Assembly: GCA_964575425.1 (NCBI GenBank)
Contig: CAZNRD010000066.1
Span: 1 to 12,744, forward strand
Source of the DNA: DATEAV01 sp964575425
Lineage (GTDB): Bacteria > Chloroflexota > Anaerolineae > Anaerolineales > E44-bin32
Direction of reading: 5' to 3'
Length of the DNA: 12,744 bases
Positions 7,059 through 12,744 of the stretch are shown in pieces. Both the position numbers and the translations under genes were made by a program. The number at the start of each line of letters is the position of its first letter. Positions within the stretch are counted from its first letter, which is position 1. The notes beneath the pieces are model-generated. The model saw only the letters and a program-made list of their open reading frames with translations. It did no database searches and was not told the DNA's origin.

Positions 7059-7103
7059 ACCTTAGCACGCAAAACGACACCCGAAGGTGTCAATTCGGTG
7101 TTA
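7059..7103 (-). promoter_or_regulatory. B promoter with direct-repeat activator site
   Basis: On the minus strand TAACACC (7103-7097), a 4-bp spacer GAAT, and TGACACC (7092-7086) form a direct repeat of 11-bp period. An extended -10, TGCTAAGGT (7067-7059), begins 18 bp further on. The same layout occurs ahead of the DUF2690-like gene. Eleven-bp direct repeats are typical binding sites of PhoB/OmpR-type winged helices, so I infer the neighbouring regulator binds here. TTGACA inside the repeat is too far (23 bp) from the -10 to be a normal -35. Confidence 0.5.
7071..7091 (-). terminator. UUCG-loop hairpin after gene A
   Basis: On the minus strand GACACC-TTCG-GGTGTC (7091-7076) is followed by GTTTT, 42 nt past the stop of A. 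This is a compact intrinsic terminator with the stable UUCG tetraloop. It overlaps the proximal repeat of the B promoter, so it could alternatively be an inverted half-site for the regulator. The pairing arm is destroyed in copy 1. Confidence 0.55.
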
Positions 7104-7132
7104 TTCTTCTGCGAGACCAGGGGGGTTTCGCG

Positions 7133-8002
7133 CTACCGGCTCAGGCTGCCGGCGAACTGCCAGGGTCCTTGGATGCCCCTCGTCTCCAGGAAAAACGCCT
7201 GACTGCTCAGCAGCGCCTCGGCCTCCTGGCGCACCCGGGGGGAGGGCGCCCCAACTATGCTCAACCCCTCGACCACTCCGCCGCCGATCTCCTGCTGCTT
7301 GCACTCAATGCGGACGCCGCCGATCCCGCGCTGCTCGAGCGCGCGGCGCACGCTCTCCAGGTACGCGCCGGTGCAGGCCTCTCCCTCCCGAGGAGCAGCA
7401 GCGAGCCACTCGATCGTCACGACAAAGGTGGAGATGTCGGCCGTCGAAGGGAGCTCGAAGTGGAGTGTGTCGCAGCGTCGTCCTCGGGCCCCAGGCTGCG
7501 CTGGCTCCTCGCTTATCGTCTGCCGCCATCCGTCAAATCGGATCACCCTCTGGCTCCCCCCGGATTCCGGTTCCCTCAGCTCGAGCGGAGTGAAGCCGAA
7601 CTCCGAAATCCGCCCACCCGGATATTCCAGGGATGCCACCCAGATGCTCCAGTCGGAATTGTCCCGCATGTCGAAGCAGACATCGGCCATCACGCGGCCT
7701 TCCTGCTGACGCATATTGGATGCCGTCACTCGGATTCCTCCAGCTGTCTGGGTTTGGGTGTCAGGAGAGAGCAGCGGGCCAGGGGTGGCGTCGTCAGGGG
7801 CGATAGAGGCGCCCAGCGGATCCACCGCCGACTGCGCAACCACCCGAGGACGTGTCCCTGCTACGGCCGCCTTCTCCGCTGCCAACGGCCTTATGAGGAT
7901 GCCCAGCCCCAGTGCAAGCGCCCCGACACCGAGGGTCGAAAGGACCGTGGAGCTCTTTGACCATCTGGGACGTCGCTTCTGACTCGATCCTCTTGTCATC
8001 AT
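7133..8002 (-). CDS. Membrane-anchored extracytoplasmic protein A
   Basis: A 289-residue protein of unknown function. A strongly basic start (residues 4-17) is followed by one hydrophobic segment (about 19-41), so the rest should lie outside the cytoplasm, anchored or released. After a Pro/Thr/Gln linker (about 50-87) comes a beta-rich domain (about 88-200) with ADVCFDM, DWSIW, ISEFGFTP and RRCDTLHFELP. A second part (about 200-289) has EGEACTGAYLESV and RIEC, ending IQGPWQFAGSLSR. Cys109, 177, 210 and 234 could form two disulfides. It resembles uncharacterised Chloroflexota extracellular proteins, but I cannot name a family. ATG 8002 has AGGAG at 8016-8012; ATG 7999 is an alternative. It lies 48 nt from the DUF2690-like gene, probably one transcript. 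Confidence 0.8.
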   Translation of the reverse strand: MMTRGSSQKRRPRWSKSSTVLSTLGVGALALGLGILIRPLAAEKAAVAGTRPRVVAQSAVDPLGASIAPDDATPGPLLSPDTQTQTAGGIRVTASNMRQQEGRVMADVCFDMRDNSDWSIWVASLEYPGGRISEFGFTPLELREPESGGSQRVIRFDGWRQTISEEPAQPGARGRRCDTLHFELPSTADISTFVVTIEWLAAAPREGEACTGAYLESVRRALEQRGIGGVRIECKQQEIGGGVVEGLSIVGAPSPRVRQEAEALLSSQAFFLETRGIQGPWQFAGSLSR

Positions 8003-8050
8003 CGTCCTGAACTCCTACTTGTCCCAACCCACTCTGCCCGAAGCTGCCAG

Positions 8051-8548
8051 CTAGCTTACACCGGTGCAAGGGCTTGTCACAGGGGTCGGGATTGGGCCGG
8101 ATGTCGATAGCTTTCCCCAAGAAATCGCCGGCGTTGCGCCGTCCGGTCCCATCATTGGAGTGTAGACCTGTTCCCCATTCGCGATCGCAGCTGGAGAGGA
8201 CACGTTCTGGGAGTAGCAGTAGTTGGCGCAGCCATACCGCAGGGAGCCCGCGGCATATCGAGATCCGCCAGACCAGTTTCGTGTCCGCTCCCATTCGGCA
8301 TCGCATGTCAGGCTGTACCGGTTCTCCACGCGGTTGCCGCCCGAGAACGTCTGTGCAGGCCCCAGTCGTGCGTCCGCATCACAGCCCATCCCGGGAGCGT
8401 AGTAGCCCGTGCACGTCGCCCCATAGCAACTTGCGGCGGAAGCCTTCGGTGTGGGTAGCGGAGCTAGCACTCCCATCACAAGTAGGACGGCCCAGAGAAG
8501 GAGCCGCCAAGCGGCGCGGGGTCTTCCAAGAGCGGAACCTGCAAACAC
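8051..8548 (-). CDS. Secreted Cys-rich protein, DUF2690-like
   Basis: A 165-residue predicted secreted protein. It has a long signal peptide (about 1-38: Arg-rich start, hydrophobic core 15-30, cleavage near KASA-AS). The mature N-terminus CYGATCTGYYAPGMGCDADA, then VENRYSLTCDAEWER, fits the pattern I know for DUF2690, a family of unknown function common in Actinobacteria and Chloroflexota. Cysteines are at 41, 46, 56, 82, 107, 111 and 161. A Pro/Thr/Ser-rich tail follows the domain. The start is GTG 8548, chosen because AGGAGGAG (8560-8553) sits just upstream; there is no good ATG nearby. It is the first gene after the candidate regulated promoter and precedes A by 48 nt. Family assignment is from memory of the motif. 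Confidence 0.75.
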   Translation of the reverse strand: MFAGSALGRPRAAWRLLLWAVLLVMGVLAPLPTPKASAASCYGATCTGYYAPGMGCDADARLGPAQTFSGGNRVENRYSLTCDAEWERTRNWSGGSRYAAGSLRYGCANYCYSQNVSSPAAIANGEQVYTPMMGPDGATPAISWGKLSTSGPIPTPVTSPCTGVS

Positions 8549-8838
8549 CTTTCTCCTCCTTCAGCAGCGATCGAACCGACCTTGCTGCGGTTTCGGCCCG
8601 GCGCGCACGGCACACACGCCTCAGTCCCTCTGTGAGGCCGCGCACCCCAGGGACCGCCCAGGCAAGCGGGCGGGAGCCACCCAAGCAGCAGCTTACCACG
8701 GCCCTTGCCGGCTCGTCGGTGTCAGTCTGGTGTCAACTCGGGGCCCGATCGGTGGGGCGGCGTCTTCGGCCTCGATGTGTGGCAACTTCGCCGGGCTACT
8801 CAGTTCAGCGCGTCAGTGCCGCCGCGCGTGGAGGTTCG
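8549..8838 (-). promoter_or_regulatory. Control region of DUF2690-like gene, with direct repeat
   Basis: This 290-bp gap holds no gene. On the minus strand TGACACC-AGAC-TGACACC (8735-8718) is a perfect direct repeat with 11-bp period. An extended -10, TGGTAAGCT (8698-8690), starts 19 bp later. This layout matches that ahead of B (18 bp). Transcription would start near 8683, leaving a leader of about 130 nt that can fold a GC-rich stem (8654-8659 with 8667-8672). The regulator gene ends at 8839. Binding by that regulator is inferred. Confidence 0.55.
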
Positions 8839-9189
8839 TCAACGCTCTCCCGTTGGGCCCGCGAGCTTGCCGAACATGTAGCCCCTCCCTCGAACCGTGA
8901 CCACCACTTGGGGTCTCCGCGGATCCGCCTCGATCTTCTTCCGCAAGCGTTTGATACAGCTCTTCACCTGGTCTGGAGTGCCCCCTGAGCCTAGCGATAT
9001 TCCCCACACGGCTTGGAGCAGTTCTTCCACGGGTACTGGGCGCGACCTGTTTCGCGCCAGATAGAGGAGAAGCGCTGTCTCGAGGCGAGAGAGGTGAAGG
9101 GGTTCACCGCCCCGCCAGGCCATTCCGCTTTCAAGGTCCAGTGCAAGTTCCGCCCGTCGGAGTATGCCAACCTGCTCGCTGCCTGTCAC
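8839..9189 (-). CDS. Standalone OmpR/PhoB-type winged-helix regulator
   Basis: Read from GTG 9189 it is 116 residues: almost only a DNA-binding domain of the trans_reg_C type. The pattern is ELALDLESGMAWRGGEPLHLS, LETALLLYLARN, VPVEELLQAVWG, the recognition helix DQVKSCIKRLRKKIE (about 73-87), and the wing RGRGYMF (about 100-106). No receiver domain and no membrane segment are present, so it cannot be a normal response regulator; its input signal is unknown. The frame is open to an ATG at 9312, but GTG 9189 has GGAGG seven bases upstream, and the extra 41 residues are Pro/Gly-rich and cover a hairpin. It heads the minus-strand island and is divergent from the uridine kinase. I infer that it controls the island promoters. 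Confidence 0.85.
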   Translation of the reverse strand: MTGSEQVGILRRAELALDLESGMAWRGGEPLHLSRLETALLLYLARNRSRPVPVEELLQAVWGISLGSGGTPDQVKSCIKRLRKKIEADPRRPQVVVTVRGRGYMFGKLAGPTGER

Positions 9190-9566
9190 GCCTCGGCCTC
9201 CAAGCCCCTCGGTAGAAACCAACGCTCCAGGGCATCGCCCGGGCGGCGGCCACAGGCGCGAAGCATTGCAGATGGGAGTCGGGCGAGTGCCCGTCCCCCC
9301 TGGGGCGGGCACTCTCGCCTGGCGGGCTTGCCCCGGTCCCCTGCCTCTCGGGGCCTGGTTGGCGTGACTCTGACTGCTCGCAGTCTACAGTAGAGCTTCT
9401 GAGCGTATCCTGAACGTCGTCCAGCCTAGCTTTCCGGTCTTGCTTGAAACACGGCTGGCCTCGACTGCGAGGGGAGTCGGGTCCATGGGAGGGTTGTCCC
9501 AGCGCGGCGGCTGGGTCGGGGGCGGGCCTTCCGAGGTAGAATGAACCGTCGGGTTCGCGAGAAGAC
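9190..9566. promoter_or_regulatory. Divergent region between regulator and kinase
   Basis: No gene is supported here. A hairpin pairs 9282-9293 with 9306-9319 (GGCGAGTGCCCG with a bulged complement) around an inner CCCC/GGGG stem. A second stem pairs GCCCCG with CGGGGC near 9330-9354. At 9372-9394 lie two overlapping palindromes, GACTGC-TC-GCAGTC and TCTACAGTAGA, a possible operator. TAGAAT at 9537-9542 could be the -10 of the uridine kinase gene, but no matching -35 is seen. I found no convincing promoter for the regulator. Confidence 0.4.
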
Positions 9567-11294
9567 ATGGCAGGTCCACCTCCTCCCGAAGTGCATCTGG
9601 TCTCGCCGCGTCCCACGGTTCAGATTCACCTGCCAGACGGCCGCGTGCTCGAGGCGCCGCGGGGCACGCAACTGGCCGATTTCCTGGTCCCCGTCGACAG
9701 CCCTCGCGCGCCCATCGTCGGCGCGATCGTCAACGGCGAGCTGCGCGAGCTGACCTACCCGATCGAGATGGACGCCCGCGTTCGGCAGGTAACCATGGCC
9801 AGCGCCGACGGCATGCGCATCTACCGCCGCTCGCTCACTTTCCTCCTGGCGGCCGCCTTCGAGGAGATGTTCCCCGGCGCCAGACTAACGGTGGACCATT
9901 CGGTCTCCTCCGGCGGGTACTTCTGCCAGGTAAGGGGCCGCCCGCCACTGACGGACGAGGAACTGACGCGGCTCGAGGTCCGCATGCGCCAGCTGGTCGA
10001 GGCCAACCTGCCCTTCGCCAAGAGCCAGGTGCCGGTGGAGGATGCCGTCGCCTACTTCCAGGCCAAGGGCTACCACGACAAGGCCGGCCTGCTCAACCAC
10101 CGGCGCAAGCCGCATCTTGTCCTCTATCAGCTCGGCGAGCACCGCGATTACCACCACGGCTACATGCTTCCCAGCACGGGGTACCTCAAGTGGTTCGCCC
10201 TGGCACGCGCCGCCGACGGCTTCACCCTGGGGTTCCCCCGCCGCCAGGCGGCCACTGCCCTCCAGCCTCCACCGGAGTATCCGAAGCTCCTGGCCACCTT
10301 CCGCGAGTACGGAGACTGGCTGGAAACGCTTGGAATCGACAGCGTGGGCGCGCTGAACGATGCCATCGTCGCCGGCCGGGCGGCGGAGGTCATCCTGATC
10401 TCCGAAGCGCTGCACGAGCGCCGCATCGCCGAGATCGCCGGCATGATCGCCGCCCGACGCGATCAGGTGCGCGTGGTGCTCATCGCCGGCCCTTCGGCCT
10501 CCGGCAAGACGACCTTCTCCAAGCGCCTCTCCATCCAGCTCATCGCCCTCGGACTCTCTCCCTATCCCGTTGAGCTCGACAACTTCTTCGTCGATCGCGA
10601 GAAGACGCCCAAGGACAGGAGCGGCGAGTTCGACTACGAGGCGCTGGAGGCGCTCGACCGCCAGCGCCTCAACCATGACCTGCGACTGCTCATCGCCGGC
10701 GAAGCGGTCCGCCTGCCGCGCTACAATTTCAAGACCGGGCTCCAGGAAGAGGGCGACGTCGCCCAGCTCGCCCCAGCCCAGATCATCCTCCTCGAAGGCA
10801 TCCACGGCCTGAACCCACAGCTGGTCCCGGAGGTCCCGCCGGAGGCCGCTTTCCGCATCTACGTTTCCGCTCTGACCCAGCTCAACCTGGACCGCCACAA
10901 TCGCGTCTCTACCACCGACACCCGCCTCATCCGCCGCATCGTGCGCGACGCCACGCAGCGCGGCTACACCGCCGCTGAGACCATCCGGCGCTGGGAATCG
11001 GTGCGGCGCGGCGAGAAGCGCCACATCTTTCCCTTCCAGGAGAACGCCGATGTGATGTTTAACTCAGCCCTGGTCTACGAAGGCTCGGCCCTCGGCCCAC
11101 TGGCCGAGCCCCTGCTGCGCCAGGTGCCGTTCGGCTCCGAGGAGCACGTCGAAGCCAAGCGCCTGCTGGCCTTCCTGGAATGGTTCTTGCCCATCGATGC
11201 CAACCTGATCCCCGACAACTCCATCCTGCGCGAGTTCATCGGGGGCTCGATCCTGCAGCACTTCGTGTCGTGGCCAGTCCCGCCCCGGAAGTGA
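9567..11294 (+). CDS. Uridine kinase with TGS and ThrRS-like domains
   Basis: A 575-residue cytoplasmic kinase predicted to phosphorylate uridine/cytidine in pyrimidine salvage. The N-terminus (about 16-70) is a TGS domain starting VQIHLPDGRVLEAPRGT. It is followed by a region like the second additional domain of threonyl-tRNA synthetase (about 75-200), including VDHSVSSGGYFCQV and HHGYMLPSTGYLKWF. The P-loop kinase domain has GPSASGKT at 308-315, then PVELDNFFVD, LPRYNFKTG, LLEGIHGLNP and a C-terminal part with HIFPFQENADVMFNS. This domain order is known in nucleoside kinases of Firmicutes, Thermotogae and Chloroflexota. ATG 9567 is preceded only by a weak AGAAG. The exact substrate is inferred from the family. 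Confidence 0.9.
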   Translation: MAGPPPPEVHLVSPRPTVQIHLPDGRVLEAPRGTQLADFLVPVDSPRAPIVGAIVNGELRELTYPIEMDARVRQVTMASADGMRIYRRSLTFLLAAAFEEMFPGARLTVDHSVSSGGYFCQVRGRPPLTDEELTRLEVRMRQLVEANLPFAKSQVPVEDAVAYFQAKGYHDKAGLLNHRRKPHLVLYQLGEHRDYHHGYMLPSTGYLKWFALARAADGFTLGFPRRQAATALQPPPEYPKLLATFREYGDWLETLGIDSVGALNDAIVAGRAAEVILISEALHERRIAEIAGMIAARRDQVRVVLIAGPSASGKTTFSKRLSIQLIALGLSPYPVELDNFFVDREKTPKDRSGEFDYEALEALDRQRLNHDLRLLIAGEAVRLPRYNFKTGLQEEGDVAQLAPAQIILLEGIHGLNPQLVPEVPPEAAFRIYVSALTQLNLDRHNRVSTTDTRLIRRIVRDATQRGYTAAETIRRWESVRRGEKRHIFPFQENADVMFNSALVYEGSALGPLAEPLLRQVPFGSEEHVEAKRLLAFLEWFLPIDANLIPDNSILREFIGGSILQHFVSWPVPPRK

Positions 11295-11353
11295 GCGGGC
11301 TGGCCGGAGCCTTGCCCTGAGCACAAGCTCCTACTCAGGCATGGCCGAATCTG

Positions 11354-11362
11354 TGCTAGCCT
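11354..11362 (+). promoter_or_regulatory. Possible extended -10 of the Ser/Thr kinase gene
   Basis: TGCTAGCCT resembles the extended -10 elements seen elsewhere in the window and lies 37 bp before the GTG start. No -35 is recognisable, and the gene could also be co-transcribed with the uridine kinase 104 bp upstream. Confidence 0.25.
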
Positions 11363-11398
11363 AGTTCCAGGGGCCAGGGGTGGCTTTCAGGAGCTACA

Positions 11399-12744
11399 GT
11401 GAGCAGTCTGGCAGGCAAGATCCTCAGCCACTACTACCTGCTCGAGCAGACTGGCCTGGGCGGGATGGCCTCGGTCTTCATCGCGCTCGACCTGCAGACC
11501 GATAACAAGGTCGCCGTCAAGGTCCTCTCCCCACACCTGGCCCAGACCCGGCAATTCCGCATCCGCTTCCGGCGCGAGATCGAGCTGCTGCGCACCCTCC
11601 AGCATCCCCACATCGTCCCCATCCTGGACTTCGGCGAGGAACAGGGCTACGCCTACATCGTCATGCCCTACTACGCCCACGGGACGCTGGCCGACCGCAT
11701 GAAGAAGGGCCCTCTCACCCCTCGCGAAGGGGCCCGGGTGATGCAGCAGCTGGCGTCCGCCCTCCAGTTCGCCCACGACCACGGCGTCGTCCATCGCGAC
11801 GTCAAGCCCTCCAACGTCCTGCTGGATGAGCAGGGAAACGCATTCCTCTCCGACTTCGGCTTCGCCCGGGTGGAAGACAAGGCCCTGAGCCTGACCGGCG
11901 CCGCCCTCGTCGGCACGCCAGCCTACATGTCACCCGAACAGGGCAAGGGCGAACCGATCGACCCCCGCTCGGACCAGTACTCCCTCGGCGTGATCCTGCA
12001 CCAGATGACCACCGGCCAGCTGCCCTTCGACGCCGATACGCCGATGGGGCTGGTGATGAAACACGTCAACTCGCCCCTGCCGCCGCCCCGCCAGATCAGC
12101 CCCAACATTCCCGAGGCCATCGAGGCAGTCCTGATCAAGGCACTGGCCAAGGACCCGGCGCACCGCTTCCGCTCGGTCGAGGAGATGAACCGCGTCTTCC
12201 AGCGGGCACTGGCCGACGCCATCGACGCCAGCGGCCGCCTGATCCGCCGCCCCATCCCCCCCGACCTCAAGAAGAGCCTTCACATCCCGGCTGCGCAGTC
12301 CACTCTGAGGCCGGCTGCCAAGAAGAAGCCAGTCTCACGCCTGTCGCTCGCCGCCGCGGGGCTGATCCTGCTCCTCGTCTGCCCCCTCAGCGCCTGGGCA
12401 GTGCTGGCCGAAGACGGGCTGATCGCCCTGGTCACCAACGGCGCGGCCCGGCTGCCCACCTCTGGCCCGGACCTGGCGGCCACCAACGACTTCCTCGCAA
12501 CTCAGATCGCCGGCCTCCCAGGCCCCACCCTCGACCCCGAACAGATCGCCCTGGCCGTCGCCGCCACAATGACCGCCCTCGCCCCAACTCCGCCAGCGGG
12601 CTCCGAACCAGAGACGCCTCCTCCATCGGAGGAAGTCACCGCGACCGCCTCCGGCCCTGCTTCCCCCGCCGGTACGCCCATCCCACCCACGCGCACGCCC
12701 AGCCCGACCAGCGGGCCTCCACCGACCGCCGGCCCCTCGCCGAC
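11399..12744 (+). CDS. Transmembrane Ser/Thr protein kinase (partial)
   Basis: The first 448 codons of a eukaryotic-type (Hanks) kinase; the window ends before the stop. The kinase domain is complete: Gly-loop GLGGMASV (19-26), VAVK with Lys41, helix-C Glu60, catalytic HRDVKPSN (132-139, Asp134), DFG (152-154), and GTPAYMSPE (172-180). All catalytic residues are kept, so it should be active. A juxtamembrane basic stretch (about 307-314) precedes one membrane helix (about 316-336). After it comes an Ala-rich region and a Pro/Thr/Ser-rich stretch running to the edge, expected outside the cell; any sensor domain lies beyond the window. GTG 11399 is chosen for AGGAG at 11389-11393. The target is unknown. 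Confidence 0.92.
   Translation, partial: MSSLAGKILSHYYLLEQTGLGGMASVFIALDLQTDNKVAVKVLSPHLAQTRQFRIRFRREIELLRTLQHPHIVPILDFGEEQGYAYIVMPYYAHGTLADRMKKGPLTPREGARVMQQLASALQFAHDHGVVHRDVKPSNVLLDEQGNAFLSDFGFARVEDKALSLTGAALVGTPAYMSPEQGKGEPIDPRSDQYSLGVILHQMTTGQLPFDADTPMGLVMKHVNSPLPPPRQISPNIPEAIEAVLIKALAKDPAHRFRSVEEMNRVFQRALADAIDASGRLIRRPIPPDLKKSLHIPAAQSTLRPAAKKKPVSRLSLAAAGLILLLVCPLSAWAVLAEDGLIALVTNGAARLPTSGPDLAATNDFLATQIAGLPGPTLDPEQIALAVAATMTALAPTPPAGSEPETPPPSEEVTATASGPASPAGTPIPPTRTPSPTSGPPPTAGPSP

Larger units (their letters stand above)
5603..7243 (-). repeat. Tandem repeat copy 2 (A 3' end, B, C)
   Basis: The intact copy, containing the end of A (from about 7243), the A-B spacer, B and C. It is considered the parental copy since gene A continues intact beyond the block. 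Limits are approximate, as for copy 1. Confidence 0.75.

Noticed and set aside
7757..7763. Additional TGACACC half-site on the minus strand
   Set aside because: A single copy inside gene A with no partner at 11 bp; expected by chance for a 7-mer in this window.
6758..7960. 400-codon plus-strand frame over A and the start of B
   Set aside because: Arg/Pro/Ser-rich antisense product; the opposite strand encodes proteins with signal peptides, ribosome sites and a paralog.
8074..8988. 304-codon plus-strand frame over the DUF2690-like gene and the regulator
   Set aside because: Composition is Arg/Ser/Pro-rich without motifs, and it overlaps two well-supported genes on the other strand.
9190..9312. 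N-terminal extension of the winged-helix regulator to ATG 9312
   Set aside because: Residues are Pro/Gly-rich, cover a hairpin, and the ATG lacks a ribosome site while GTG 9189 has GGAGG at good spacing.
11316..11339. CCTGAG/CTCAGG hairpin as terminator of the uridine kinase gene
   Set aside because: Only 6 bp with a 12-nt loop and no T-run; too weak to call.

Overview
High-GC bacterial chromosome, most likely a member of the Chloroflexota (Anaerolineae-like). This is an inference from the split glycine decarboxylase (gcvPA/gcvPB), a TGS-containing uridine kinase, and a transmembrane Ser/Thr kinase with a Pro/Thr-rich outer part. No rRNA, tRNA, transposase or CRISPR array is visible.

Positions 1-3891 hold a glycine-cleavage operon. 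A run of strong hairpins (41-211) precedes a good sigma70-type promoter (316-344), a tandem glycine riboswitch (361-539), an overlapping terminator hairpin (535-567), then gcvH, gcvPA and gcvPB with overlapping start and stop codons, and a terminator (3866-3891). GcvH carries the lipoyl arm and GcvPA/PB together are the PLP-dependent decarboxylase. The aminomethyltransferase gene (gcvT) and lpd are not in the window.

Positions 3953-9189, all on the minus strand, form an accessory island. Read in the transcribed direction it runs: a standalone OmpR/PhoB-type winged-helix regulator, a secreted Cys-rich protein that looks like DUF2690, membrane-anchored protein A, exported protein B, small secreted four-cysteine protein C, then a second degenerate set of A' (3' remnant only), B' and C'. 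The A(3' end)-B-C block was duplicated in tandem. B and C (and B' and C') are coupled by ATGA overlaps. The promoters ahead of the DUF2690 gene and ahead of B share a layout: two 7-bp direct repeats (TGACACC-like) with a 4-bp spacer, then 18-19 bp, then an extended -10 (TGNTAAGST). The 11-bp period is what PhoB-family winged helices bind, so I infer a small regulon run by the neighbouring regulator. The products are predicted to be secreted or anchored outside the membrane; their function is unknown.

Positions 9190-9566 are the region between the divergent regulator and uridine kinase, with hairpins and adjacent palindromes. Positions 9567-11294 encode a TGS/ThrRS-like-domain uridine kinase, and 11399 to the window edge a transmembrane Ser/Thr protein kinase cut off by the window end.
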